Counted from the stretch's first letter, positions 1-12,000 are shown. The stretch is 64,000 nucleotides of DNA from Ottelia alismoides (GCA_037367405.1 JAZKJV010000151.1:248001-312000); one strand, 5' to 3'. The notes: generated by a model not told the origin, from the sequence alone. Made by a program: numbers and translations.

Positions 1-459
1 CGGAGGAGATCGCGCGCTGCCTTGTTGCGCATGGAGCTTCGCGCGTGAGGTCGAGTACAAAGGGCGGCGCTCTGGATCAGGATCGCCTACAGCGCGAGGG
101 GTTGCGTGCTGCCTGGGAGTACGCGCGCTGAGGGTGCAGCGCCGCCTTCTGCTGTGTCTTTGGGGGCTTTGATAGCACGCCTGTTCTGTCCCGATGCCAA
201 AAAAACTCGATCGAGGTCACCTGCACGCATAGGATGATGCAATTTGGAATGGAGAGGAGGGCTTTGGATGATGCAGATGCATGGATCTGAAGGATGGCAG
301 CAAGCAGGACTCGAGAGTTTAGGGTTTCAAAACCCATAAAAAATCCCAGAATTTGAATCATGAATATAAATATAAATGATCGTCAAGAATATCAATCATT
401 ACAATCGAATCTCGAAAAACTAAAGAACATCCTCGAGAATCGAACCCGCTCTGATACCA
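1..459 (-). mobile_element. Ty1/copia internal leader (element continues left of window)
   Basis: On the minus strand this lies directly downstream of the LTR at 460-772. It begins with a 12-base site matching the copia initiator-Met tRNA primer site (448-459, reverse complement of TGGTATCAGAGC). No gag domain is recognisable, so it is probably untranslated leader. The rest of the element would lie left of the window. Confidence 0.7.
448..459 (-). other. tRNA-iMet primer binding site
   Basis: Reads TGGTATCAGAGC on the minus strand and abuts the LTR edge at 460. This fixes the orientation of the copia element. Confidence 0.85.
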
Positions 460-772
460 TGTTATAAAATATGAATGAATGCGGAAGCGAACATGGAAAA
501 AGATAAAGAACACGAAAGACAACGGGATTTAACGTGGAACCCGTGAGGAGCGGGATGAAACCACGGGAGAAGCCCTCAAAGGGGTGTGTTTTTCTTTTCA
601 CTTTTTTCATCTGTTACAAGAGGCCTAGGGCTCCTTATATAGCCTCCACAGGGCCTCCAAGTCCCACCACTGGACGATGTGGGACAAAACTCAGTGGTGG
701 GGTAAATGGATCCTGGAGGGATCCATTTACCCACCTGTTACATAAGTGATGCATGCTCCAAATACTCTAACA
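460..772 (-). repeat. 5' LTR of minus-strand copia, LTR family A
   Basis: A 313-bp LTR that on the minus strand starts TGTTAGAG and ends TTATAACA. It has a TATATAAGGAGCC promoter box near 636 and a strong inverted repeat at 696-735 (arms GGTAAATGGATCC and GGATCCATTTACC). It is the same family as the LTRs at 9807, 17850, 20206 and 31897. The right flank is LINE coding sequence, so the element is inserted in the LINE at 772/773. Confidence 0.88.
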
Positions 773-2012
773 CCCTCCCCGACCAAATCCCACATGAGCC
801 AGGTTGTCTCCTACTGAATCTGCGACAAGAGCCTTCTCAATCTCCGCATCCCCTTGCACTGTAGCCTCCTCAACTTGTAGCTCGAAAATCTTGTTCTTCC
901 TCCTACCGATGGCCATTGCATGGAAGAATTTGGTGTTTGCATCTCATTCCTTTACCCATTTATGCTTAGACCTTTGCCGCCACTCAACCTCTCTTCGCCT
1001 ATCGTCCTCTACAACCACCTGTTGGTGCACTCCCCTGGCAAGCTTCTCTTCTCCATTCAAAGGCCGCAAATCCTCTACAGCATCCCATCTCGAAATTTTC
1101 GCGACCGTTTTTCTCGATTTTCAGCTCTGCTTCAGATCACCTATTTTTTATGCTCCATCAGCATGTACCGTAACAACTTAAGTTTCTGAGCTAGCCTTTG
1201 CATCGCAGAGCCATATACTCTCGATGAGACCAGAAGCCACATACCATCTCTCTAAACCTTTCGTCAAGAAGCCGTGATTTCTCAAACCTGAATCTTGACT
1301 TCAGAAGTTGTCCCTCTTCCAAGTCCTAAATAATGGGTGTGTGGTCCGATCTCAACCTCGAGAGAGCATGAAACGCCGATAGGGGTAACCGCTTCAACCA
1401 ATCCGTCGAGACGAGAAACCGGTCAAGATGAGACCTTGAGGAAGCATTACGCCATGTGTACCTCCTGTTATCTACATCCATGGTCTCCAGCTCTATATCT
1501 CGCACAAAATCACAGAAGCTATCAGAGCCAGCATCCCTTCTGCCCCTATTGTTGGGACGATCATCCGCGTACAACATCACATTGAAGTCACCCTCAATCA
1601 ACTAGGGGATGCCTGGGTAAAATCCTCTAACAATCCTCAGCTCCTCCCACAGAGCCATGCCACGACCCCCACCAGCATCACCGTAAACAGCCGTAACTTA
1701 TATTTTGTCCATCCCTTGTTTACAGTCCAACACCACCGAGACGGATCGACTTGCCACGTTATGGGTAACAGAATCGAAGAGAACAACATCCCATGCTAAA
1801 ACCAACCCCTCAGAACTACCACTTGCAGGGGCCGCCCTGAAGTCAGACAACCGTGAGCAACCTAATGAGTTCCAGAGCATAGGGCTCCAAGTTTCAATCT
1901 TTGACTCCTGCAGAAGTGCAACATCCGCTTGCCAAGAACAAAGCAATCTCCCCACTGCCCTTCTTTTCTCCCCTTCCCCCAATCCTCGTACGTACCATGA
2001 AACGATCTTCAT
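773..2012 (-). pseudogene. L1-type LINE ORF2, endonuclease part, broken
   Basis: On the minus strand the ORF starts at 2012 with MKIVSWYVRGLG, the usual N-terminal motif of plant LINE APE-type endonucleases, followed by ALLQESKIE. Further down is EGDFNVMLYADDRP and a LDRFLVSTDW block with SDHTPI (1326-1601). The stretch near 910-960 encodes a frameshifted version of the GDANTKFFHAMA linker found between endonuclease and RT. Stops and frameshifts break the frame. The copia LTR at 772 cuts it off before the RT domain, which should lie left of the window. In an intact element it would nick the target and prime reverse transcription; this copy cannot. Confidence 0.82.
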
Positions 2013-2029
2013 TCGGATGCACTCGGAGG

Positions 2030-3520
2030 GTTTGAGCTGGGATGATCACCCAAAGACATTCCGCAACCCGCACGTGAATGTCCGCCACTTCAGTGCCTGA
2101 GAAAATGCCATGATCGTCCTTGTAAAGTTGGGCACCTCCTGCCAACACCGATGTACTCTCACTCACATCCACATCCTTCTTCTTGTCTTCCAATTCATGC
2201 AGCAACCACAACCTCGCCTCCGACTTCCTGCGCTTACGTGAGAATGAGGGCAGAGGATCCTATTTCGACCTTCGATCCCCCTCCCCCAGCGCCAATCTTC
2301 TTTCCCTCCATACTCTTTTAGCATCCAAAATCCTCCTACCCATCTTTCGTCCCCGGGCCAGTGAGGCAGCACCCGGAACCAGTCTGATCTCATCTAACTC
2401 AAGGAGCAAAGAGGCCGCCCGAAACTTGTTGTCCCCCGCACCTTCAGTGCATGCCACCTCAGACACCATCTCGTTAGAAGTCTCCCTCCACCCAGACCTG
2501 TCCACAGATTCCCCAAGAGATGGCGCAACACCCCCATGCAAACATGTTTCCCCACTGCCCAACAGGGGCGACTTTGTAGCCCCCCTTAAAGGGGTCGGCC
2601 CTCCCAACCCATATGCAGAGGGAACCAGGATCCAAATTGCAAGACGAGAGACGGAGCTCCGAGGCCTCAACACACAGCAGAAGCAAACAAAAGGAGGCAC
2701 TACCAACCGAGAACCAAACCTCCGCAGGAACCGGTTTCCATTCCCCCGTCAGAGAAACCACGACATCCCAATCTTCTCCTGGGCAAAGACCGGAGCATAT
2801 CAATTGGTCCACGTCTCCTACGCTACGGATCACCTCCCTGATCGTGGACAACCTTCGACATCTGATCGGCAGACTAATGATCTCCGCAAGTCGCTGCGTC
2901 CGAGCCCGAGCCACACCATCCTACAACCGAGGACGCCGCCATCGAACCGACGCCGGGAACAAGGCACATCCATTGGACAGGAAGGCCTCCGCCTCCGCAG
3001 CTTCCACTCCACGAGCGCACAACTCCGAATCCGATAGCCAGATCTCGTCCTCCACACATCCGACAGAACGACCTAGTGCCAAAACTTCCACCACCTTATT
3101 CAGTTCATCAAAGGCGTCCTCTGCGATAAGGATTCCAGAGCATCACCACTTCCCTCCAAGGGCCCAAGATCAAATCCTGCATCAATGTCCATCCTTAAGG
3201 AGATTCAACGGCATTCCTTCCATACATAACCCACGGACCAACATCTATAGCACACCTTATCTTTCGCTTTGCACAAATGTGCAATGTGACCCACAACACC
3301 ACACACGAAACCCCTCCTTCTAGGCGGTGGCACCTCTACGTGCGAGTGCAATCCTACATCATCCTGGGAGTCGGGAGCGAGGTGCGCACACTACGACCCG
3401 ACCCCCATCCCCGAGAATCCCCTAGACGAAGCCCCAGCCAAAAACAGACGCGAAAGAGCTTTCCCCCCATCACCCCGCACCGCGAACCCCCTAGACTACG
3501 CCTCGTGCTCCATCCTTAAA
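2030..3520 (-). pseudogene. L1-type LINE ORF1 (CCHC nucleic-acid-binding protein), broken
   Basis: This lies upstream of the endonuclease start on the minus strand. Around 3190-3340 it encodes two degenerate CCHC knuckles: FVCGVVGHIAHLC, with the first Cys replaced by Gly, and CYRCWSVGYVWKEC, with the His replaced by Tyr. Knuckles of this kind are typical of the RNA-binding ORF1 protein of plant L1 LINEs. The remainder is split over several frames (for example 2474-2914, 2260-2706 and 2830-3057). Sequence composition drops to AT-rich near 3520, which I take as the approximate 5' end. Confidence 0.68.
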
Positions 3521-6171
3521 AACAAGTTTAAGAAAATTGAAATGTCCTATGACTAGGCTGAAGTCATTATCAAAGATGTTTGAGCGATCATCCTTGATCA
3601 ACCATACCTTGTTTGTCGATAGATCATATTATGAATTCTGTACCAATGTTCATGCAATGATCGATCATACTTGTTGACCTAATCGATTATATTGATCAGA
3701 TCGACCATACCTTTTGACTGATTTATTATTCTAGCCAAATCTTCACCAATATGTTGCTTATTTTGTTTCCAAAGTCCACATTTCTTGGACCCCTATGTAT
3801 GGGACTCCATACCCATTACTAGATACACACCATTCGAGTTTTCACTCTCATTCTCATTAGCAAAGCTAGAAGCTATCTCTAAGTGCTTTCTCAATATTCT
3901 CGTTCATGTTCTTCGATTCCTTCGATATTTTGAGGAGAATAGTGTCTGAAGTTAACTCCACAAGAAAGCTATCGAAAAAGCAAAGTTCAATCATTCGCCA
4001 GTGTTCAAGTTTTCTGATAGTAGTCAGAACAGTTTTGGCAAACTTCTCAAGCCTAATGATTTACTATTTGAATTGTTATTACTTATTCACATACGCTAAT
4101 TGTAATATAGTTGTTATGCTTATATCTGTGAATATCAGTGCAATTAAAATCTATTATTAATCCTATATATCATTACCCTTTCATTTGAGAATTATTCTTA
4201 TTATTAGTGAAAAGGATAGTTTTAAAGAAATTTGTTTGTAAAATATATCTAATTCTATCATTAACTTCTTATGCATGAACGTATCAGTATTTGAACCTCA
4301 AGTTTGCATGAAGTACATGGATCTGGAGGATCTGCTTACTCAAGTGAAAGTCGGAAGAAAGTGCATGCACTGGAGTATGTGATATAGTGTTTCTGATCCA
4401 AGATTATGAATCTGTGTGCTTTGAAAATAGTTGAAATATCTGTGTAAAAATCTCAGGCTTTATAGTGAAGCAATTGACTAGCTTGACTAACCGAGAATTC
4501 CCAAGTCAAGAGACTCGTGCCATGATTTTTACCCAGGTGGGTTTCCACGTTAAATAATGTGCAGTGTGTTGATTGGCTTGATTGTCTGAATATTCTATGA
4601 TTGTTGGTTGTTCTGCGAAAAGTTTGAAAAATACCTCATACCACGGTTCATCCCCCCAAAAGTGGTGTTGCTGCGATCCCTAGTCTCACAATTAGAATCT
4701 TATGGTAATATGTAATATGGCAATTGTCCTCTTTTCCTTATCTACATGGAACCTAACATGGCAACCTATTTTAGCACTAGGATTTCTTCTATACATAAAG
4801 AAAGCCCTAGGGCGCATTATAAGCAACTCATTAATTTCCTTCTGCAAACAATAATTGATCAAACATGATAGAAGCTTTATCTTGTCTTGGGAGGCTCTTG
4901 AACCTGGTATCTTTGACTTCCTATAATATACAAAATCTGGAGTGAATGATTTGACTATTGAATATCTAATTTTTTTTCTTAAGCTTAGATTGATATGGAT
5001 TCACAATAATTCTTAGATTTTTCATAGAACTAAATAATTATTTATATAAAGACTATATTTGGTTGTGTTTCATACATCAGTATGTATACATAGGTATTAT
5101 ATTATGTATATAAAAGTCATCCTTCTTTTTTGTAACTTTGATATAAAGATTCCTGCTACCAACACAACCACCTCCATTTGTTAGAACATCTTCTATTTAG
5201 TTTTTGCACCTATATATATTATAAAATAGACCTTTGTTTTTCTTTCAAAACAAAGATTTGGCTCAAGATTGACCATTTTTAATTCCCGAGTTTCTCTGAA
5301 TTTGAAAGTTATCACTTAGTAGCTTTCCATACCAAGGATCAATCCAAACAAATCCATAGCACAATATTGCTAGTGTCGACAATTTTGTGTCTTCACTAAA
5401 ACAAGGTCTTTGAGATATGAGTTTCTAACATTTTCTTACTTTTTAATGATGATAAAGAAATTAATTAGGATTTTTAAAATAAATTATATATATTTAGTTA
5501 ATAAACTAAGAGAGTAACTTTTTAAACAAAGCTCTCCCTAACAACATGAGGGATTACTCAACCATTCTCTATTCTCAACAACACTCTCCAAACTAGTGAG
5601 TATAGACGGATATTAAAGATGTGTGATCTCTTCAAAATATCAAATGGATATACAAATTAAATGAATGAAATAACTCTGAAAACATCACAGTGATCACAAA
5701 ATTCTGCATTTGATCGTAGAATCATGTTCAGGCTTCTATCAAAAACATATTTGACTATAGAATTCCACATTTAAATTGATATAAATGTGTGATTATCTAT
5801 CTAAACATCAACATTTGGATTTGTCATTCCATGCAAAATTATCAGTGTCTTTGTCAAACCATTCTGGTATGTAATAAAGTGATCTACATTATCTTGAGGA
5901 AAGCCCTCTAAAAAGGGATCTGGGGCACAGAAAAGTAAAAAAATCTTCTCTATCACCCATATTCATGACTTGATGGATGCTTATACGTGAGTCCTTGCAA
6001 TTTCTCCTCCTAAAAATATTGCTTTTCTTTGTAGAGTTCTTCGAGATGTTTTTTTCAAGCCCTTCCACAAAATGAAGGTACATGTGATTTCTCAACAAGC
6101 AAACAAGGATCGCTACAAGTTGCATCCACCATGTCAGACTGTTCGACAGTGGAAGTGAAACAAGCAGGAAA
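3521..6171. other. AT-rich intergenic or intronic spacer without a recognisable gene
   Basis: No ORF of convincing length or family match. A short cluster of imperfect ATCGACCATACC/GATCGATCATAC motifs is present at about 3580-3720. The part at 5880-6171 shows weak coding-like sequence on the minus strand (see findings). Confidence 0.5.
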
Positions 6172-6176
6172 CCTAT

Positions 6177-6358
6177 TGTGAAGAAGAATGAAAGAATGGA
6201 ATTGCTTGTTTATTCAAGAGGTCTAGGGGTCCTTATATAGGACAAAACCCCAGAGAGCTCTAAGATGAGAAATACATAAATATCCTTAGCAGGGTAACAA
6301 ATCTAATTATAGAATGTAGTACTAACAATAAGTCTAATTATAGAATGTGCTACTAACA
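6177..6358 (-). repeat. 3' LTR of the copia deletion derivative
   Basis: Paired with 7827-8005. Both contain the box around CTTATATA(G/A)GAC and a near-duplicated segment of about 30 bp starting AATCTAATTATAGAATGT. A short purine-rich tract (GAAGGAG on the minus strand) precedes it at 6359-6366. Confidence 0.88.
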
Positions 6359-6439
6359 CTCCTTCTAAAGTTGGAGCATATTTATCAATCATGTCCAACT
6401 TGGACATAATCCAGGATAGACTCTTCATGGATAGAGCCT

Positions 6440-7120
6440 TTGTGAATACATCAGCTAACTGAAGATCTGTGGTGATGTGAGGAGTAGTAATCGTCCCAGT
6501 TTTTTGACAGCATCAAGAACAAAATGACAGTCCACCTCTATATGCTTCGTTCGCTCATGGAACACGGAATTCGTGGCGATATATGTAGAAGATTTGTTGT
6601 CACAATGCAGTAGAATAGGAGTAGGGACAATGAGACTGACTTCTTTCAGAAAGGTCAATAGCCACGTGATCTCACAAGTAGCTAGAGCCATTGCTCTGTA
6701 TTCTGCTTCAGCACTGGATCTAGACACAACAATCTGCTTCTTGCTTCTCCAAGAGACGAGATTTCCTCCAACTATCATAGCGTAACATGTAGTGGAGCGT
6801 CGATCCTCTGGTGAGCTTGCATAATCAACATCAGTGTATGCAATGACGTCAGTGTATCCATTTGCCCCATAGAAGAGGCCATACCCTGGTGATTCCTTCA
6901 GGAATCTTATAATCTGGAGAACATCCTGCCAGTGGATGTAACCAGGTTGCTCCATGTGTTGGCTAGCTCTGCTAACTGCATAGGAGATATCTGGTCTAGT
7001 GACAGTAATCGAGTAACATCTTCAAAGACAGGATCTGGGAATGCGACATGCTTCTTAGGGTCCACAGGAATACCAGCAGGCTTGCATCCAAGTAATCTTG
7101 CTTCAATCAGAATGTATGAT
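6440..7120 (-). pseudogene. Copia RT C-terminus and RNase H, remnant
   Basis: The ORF at 6455-6955 carries the copia RNase H signature in order: YTDVDYASSPEDRRST, LVSWRSKKQIVVSRSSAEAE, ILLHCDNKSST and FHERTKHIEVDCHFV. It would degrade the RNA strand of the RNA-DNA hybrid during reverse transcription. The ORF at 6907-7125 is the preceding RT tail (LLGCKPAGIPVDP). The RT catalytic YVDD region is absent. It has frameshifts and no start of its own. Confidence 0.85.
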
Positions 7121-7340
7121 ACCATATGTCATAATCCTCTTCCGTCTCTGCAGGTGGAACTTTAGTAAGAACATAGTTCTTGCGCTGACCACCAATAAAT
7201 ATCTTGAAAGACCGAGACCATGATACATAGTTCTCAGAACCCTTGAGTTTGATAGATGTGCCCTGGACCATCACAGAAGAAGTCGGGTACAGGGGCTTGG
7301 GTTCTGCAGATGCAGATGCCATAGTGGCCGCTGAGGTCAA
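7107..7340 (-). pseudogene. Copia gag N-terminus, truncated
   Basis: Minus-strand ORF starting at 7340, with SIKLKGSENYVSWSRSFKIF, the conserved start of copia gag capsid proteins (N-Y-x-x-W core). After about 75 residues it runs through EEDYDIWYHT straight into RT-derived sequence at about 7106-7125. The deletion junction therefore lies there. Confidence 0.82.
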
Positions 7341-7826
7341 GAAAAAGTGACCTAGAATAGTTGAGTAGGCTTACATATCATGTAGACCTATCAATACATT
7401 GAAAGGAGGTCCAATATAGGCAGTGCCTAACAAGGATCGACGTAGGGGAGGGGTTGCCTAGACGCTGGATTTCGCGCGTAGAGGGAGCACTGATGTTGTT
7501 GTGAGAGGGCACGAGTGCCACAGGAGCATGGGGGTGCCACTGGGAGCACGCTAGGCCTCTAGGGCTCGTGCAGGAGGGCGAGAGAGGCCGCTCGGGTCAC
7601 TGCTGGGCACGGAGAGGCGCCGTTGGGCACCGTTGGGCACTGGAGATGCGTTGCTGGGTATCGTTGGGCCCCTAGAACTGACCCACGGAGGTGAGAAGGT
7701 TGCGGGAGAGGGGCGGGAAGATGCCTAGAGCCGGCGCACGGAGGAGGGGAGAACGGGGGCAGGGGGGCTAGCGGTGGCGGTGGGATTCGGTTAGAGCACC
7801 GGTCTAGGACCATTGCTCTAATACCA
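7341..7826 (-). other. Leader of the copia deletion derivative
   Basis: Untranslated stretch between primer site and gag, GC-rich on both strands. The ORF on its minus strand (7559-7867) runs into the LTR and looks fortuitous. Confidence 0.6.
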
Positions 7827-8005
7827 TGTGAAGAAGAATGAAAGAATGGAATTGCTTGTTTATTCAAGAGGTCTAGGGGAACTTATATAAGACAAAACCC
7901 TAGAGAGCTCTAAGATGAGAAATACATAAATACCCTCACCAGGGTTACAAATCTAATTATAGAATGTACTACTAACAATAAGGCTAATTATAGAATGTAC
8001 CAACA
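7827..8005 (-). repeat. 5' LTR of the copia deletion derivative
   Basis: 179 bp, bounded by the primer site on the left (7815-7826) and TSD CCTAT on the right (8006-8010). It differs from 6177-6358 at a modest number of positions, so the insertion is not very recent. Confidence 0.9.
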
Positions 8006-8010
8006 CCTAT

Positions 8011-8982
8011 CAAAACAGCCAAGGAATCAAGCATCCATGTAGCGGAAGAGATTTCATGTCACGAGAATAATAAATCTTCAAGGATCCTTTAAAAATGGCC
8101 CAAGCTTCACTATTCCAATAGCAAGCCCTGTGGCAGTTAAATACAGGTCAACTTGAACATAAATCTTGATCCATTTCTGACCATTATATGAACAGCCTAT
8201 ATAGAGATTAGAGAGATTCGTCGCCACAGTCAACAGGTCATCCACAAGACAGTTCCATAAATTTACTCTCAAGTATGTCTCATACCCATACTAATTTTCC
8301 ATTTTCTCAGTGCTAATTCAAGCTCAAGGGAATGGGGTGTCATTGTTCCAATTCCGACCTTTAGTTTAAGAATGTTTAAGAGCAATGAGATTGACACAGT
8401 TTGACCTAGAGTATATTAGAAAGACTTAGGCATAACACAGCAGAAAGAAATGGTTTGTTTATTAACAACTGGATGTTAAGGGGCAGGGGCATCTAGTTTT
8501 GGGCCTGTTACGTGCAACCAATTATATGGTTTGCTCGTTATAAATGAATGGAATGAAAAAACAAAGAGAGTTTAATTATCTTGTATATATCTTGGGCTAA
8601 GTTTTTCTAAGAAGAAATTTGAAACTAAATTCAACACGACAAAAACATCAAGTAATCAGTGATCTGATGTCATGGGCAGAGTTCAGTAAGCAATTCTCTA
8701 AATCTGTGTCAGAAGGAATGAAAAATCAGATAATTTGTCTTTTCGTGAGAAAGCGAATAATTTGTTTTTTCGAAAGGAGAAAGGTTGACACTTTCCAGTC
8801 AACCGAATTCACACTTCCATTGAACAAAAGATCATTTTAAATTCACAAACAAGAATGAAATGATCAAGATGAAAGAATATTAAAAAAAATTGAAGATTTC
8901 AATAATAGTCAGGAATAAGTTTACAGATAATACAGCATATGTCAAAAATCATACTTCCCGATGTTGAAGATGCAGCACTCAC
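8011..8982. other. Non-coding or intronic interval left of the DRIP exon
   Basis: Flanks the donor site of the exon at 8983. The expected last DRIP exon was not found here. A minus-strand 64-codon ORF at 8078-8272 has no family match that I recognise. Confidence 0.45.
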
Positions 8983-9055
8983 CTCATTTTCATTAGTAAG
9001 TTCCAGCTTCGTGGCAAGATACTTTTGTATTAACGAAGCAGGTAAAGTGCCATCT
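8983..9055 (-). CDS. DRIP-like exon d (ubiquitin-like C-terminal region)
   Basis: 73 bp. On the minus strand the acceptor is TGTGCAG and the donor GTGAGT. One base completes the Lys codon left open by exon c, followed by 24 codons with LPASLIQKYLATKLEL, a conserved stretch near the C terminus of DRIP/PRC1-like RING proteins. It ends in phase 0, so the next exon should start a new codon. Confidence 0.85.
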
Positions 9056-12000
9056 CTGCACAAACATTATAAAACTAAGAATAAGATTAGTGACACCTGA
9101 TAAAATTCATTGTTGAGTTAACTCCACAATGAACAATAGTCAGGGACAATGGATAGACATGATCAGATGACTTTCTGGACAAAGTATTAAAGGTGCCTCA
9201 CCTTCACGAGGCCATCTACCATAAGAGTATGAGAAATGCAATCATTTGAGGCACTTTCATATTTTTCATGTTTCTGGACACTCTCCCTAACCCTAGCCTT
9301 TTCGTGTATAGAAAAGAATAAGATTTATTTGCCAATGTATATCATCTCTCATTTCTCTCCACATAGTATCTGAGATGTGGTCCTAGATCAGTGTTCTGAA
9401 CCCAACCCCCATCCCCACCATCCAGTCTTCTCCTTTTGTCCCACCACCGCCAGCACTACCTTCAAGAGCATGTCCAAAAGCAGCTGCACCCCCTCCCCCC
9501 ACTGCAGATGCATGTAGTTGTTGCCATGTGCCGGCCCCCTAACAGCAGTGTCACCACAGACAACAACCACATGCAACAGTTCTAGTAGTGCATCATGTGA
9601 GCCCAACCCCTGTAAAGGTGTCACCGTTACCGATCGTTCACTACGGGTCCCCTAACGAAAGGGCCGACATCGCTAGTAGCCCTTTTACTGACTAGCGCAC
9701 CATGCATCCAACCGCAAATCCTTCACATTTAGAAGGTAACATCATCTTCTATGCATATGTACGTCTGCAATTCTTTTATGGTTCTGCCAGAGGAGAAAAT
9801 GCCAAATGTCGGAAATCCGAGGGAATAGATGGGTAATTGGATCTCTCCAAGATCCAATTACCATGTCTCTTGTTTATTCCCACGTCATCTATAAGTGAGA
9901 CACTGGTATGTCTGTGGGACTATGTGGGACTATATAAGAAGCCCCGCACCCTTTTATTCATTGAGAGATTCATAATAGATTATTCGATCCTTTGAGGATT
10001 TCTCACATGGCTTCATCCTGCTCCTCACAGAGTAAGGTTTCACGTAAATCTTGAGCGCTACACTTCATACTTTCATGTTCCTCACTTCTGCTTCCGCAAT
10101 CTTTATTTGAACATGGTATCAGAACAAATCGATTCTACGATTCGATTATTCGGGTTTCAATTATAAGTTCTATTCTTGAACATTTATTTTGATTATGTTA
10201 TCAAGATTATTTCAACGTGATATGTTCCATGGTATCAACATTATTTTTCAAAGTTCTTGATATCAGGTTATTGTCAAGTTCCAGTTTCTGCAACCCTAGA
10301 AAATTACCGACTACATATCGGCTCAGGTAGGCAGAACTGAACCCTAGAACAATTGTTCTTCTTGGTGGTGACCAATCCTCGCTTGGGGATTTTATGTTCT
10401 TATCATCAAACAGAGCTCCATCTCCATGACTAGTTTGGGTTCACCAAACACTAGATTCGTTAGGCGAGAACCCATCTTCTGAGCAACTCTTCTTAGTTGG
10501 AACCCATGGCGGAGTCCCCGCAACAACATATCAACCACCTGGAGCCTACAACCTCCAGCATCAACTATTTCAACACTAGTCAGAGTCGGAGCAGTAGCTC
10601 CCTTTTTGAGTTGTTTCATATTGATATCTGGGGTCCGAGTCATGTGCCTGATCATCAGGGACACATGTTTTATCTTTTTGCTGTGGACGATTTTTCACGC
10701 TTGTCATGGGTATTTCTTTTGAAAAATAAAGCTGAAGCAGGGAATGTGATCAAAACTTTTATTATTAAAGTGAAAATTATTTTCTCTGCCTTTGTGAAGT
10801 TTGTGCGAACTTACAATGCTTTGGAGTTTTGTACTCGTGATTTGTCTCATTTTCTTCCATCAAAAGGGATTATTCATCAAACTTCTTGTCCCTACACCTC
10901 TCAACAAAATGGCTTTGCTGAAAGATAGCATCAGCATCTGCTTGATGTTAGTCGGACTCTTCTCATTCAGAGTCTTACAACACATTCTTTTTGGGGAGAT
11001 GTTGTTCTTACAGCATGCTATTTGGTGAATCGCATGTCGTCGTCTGTCTTAGGTGAGAAGACTCCTTTCTCTATATATTTCCCTGAAAAGGAGTCATTCT
11101 CCCTTACTCCTCGTGTGTTGCATTTGTTCACAAGATGTCTCCTGGCCTTGATAAACTCGCCCCTAGAGTTGTCAAATGTGTGTTTGTTGGGTAATCTAGG
11201 ACTCAGAAGTGATATCGGTGTTATGATCCGTTGAGCAGAAAATACTATATCAGTGTTGATGTCACCTTCTTTGAGTCAGTAATGTACTTCTCCCCTACAG
11301 GTGATCAGTTAGCTTCATCAGACTTAGACAATGAGATCTACATGCCACCTCCTCCCATGCATGTTGTACCTCCACCACCATCTACTCCACCACCACCTTC
11401 TCCACCACCACCTTCTATCCAGTCACTAGTGCCACTTGTTCCATCCCTTCCTAAGTTTTACACGCATCGGACTGCGCCTGCTCATGGCTTTCGCCAAGCC
11501 CTCACAGAGTCTCAGGTTTGGTCTGATAACATAGATTCTAACGATGGGTATGGAGTTATATCGGTGCGGGAGTCATTGTAGGAAAATAGCACGCAGGTGG
11601 AGGGCGTTAAATCTGACCCGGATATTCCTATTGCAGTTAGAAAGCAGAAACGCTCATGTGCTTCTGATCCGTTGGCATCTCAGGTCTCCTTTCATCGTCT
11701 AACAGGGGATTTTCATAAACTTGTCGCTGGCAGTTAGCTATGGAAGAGGAGATGGCAACGCTACATTCGCGTGGTACGTGGAGTCTTGTTTCTACTCCAG
11801 TTGATGCATCTGTTGTGGGATGCAAATGGGTGTTCACAGTGAAACACCGTGCGGATGGCAGCGTGGATCGTTATAAGACGAGACTTGTGGCTCGTGGGTT
11901 CATCCAGACTTATGGGGTGGACTATCAGGATACTTTATCTTCGGTGGCCAGACATTCTACATTATGTATTCTCCTTTCTGTTACTGTGTCGCGAGATTGG

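Larger units (their letters stand above)
6177..8005 (-). mobile_element. Copia deletion derivative with two LTRs and TSD CCTAT
   Basis: A complete insertion of 1829 bp. The 3' LTR is 6177-6358 and the 5' LTR 7827-8005 (about 180 bp each, TGTTGGTAC/TGTTAGTAG... to ...TTCTTCACA on the minus strand). Identical 5-bp flanks CCTAT lie at 6172-6176 and 8006-8010. The primer site is 7815-7826 (TGGTATTAGAGC). Inside, the start of gag is joined almost directly to the end of RT and RNase H, so protease, integrase and most of RT are missing. It could only have moved with proteins supplied by a full-length relative. Confidence 0.92.

Noticed and set aside
773..784. Polypurine tract next to the LTR at 460-772, suggesting tandem copia elements
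   Set aside because: The bases continue a LINE reading frame and no copia coding sequence lies to the right.
2183..3037. Long plus-strand ORF of 284 codons opposite the LINE
   Set aside because: It is antisense to LINE ORF1, with low-complexity Ser/Arg/Pro composition; no domain.
8078..8272. Last exon of the DRIP-like gene
   Set aside because: Its translation does not show the expected C-terminal block (a hydrophobic NLVDLWL-type motif), and no acceptor in phase 0 was seen.
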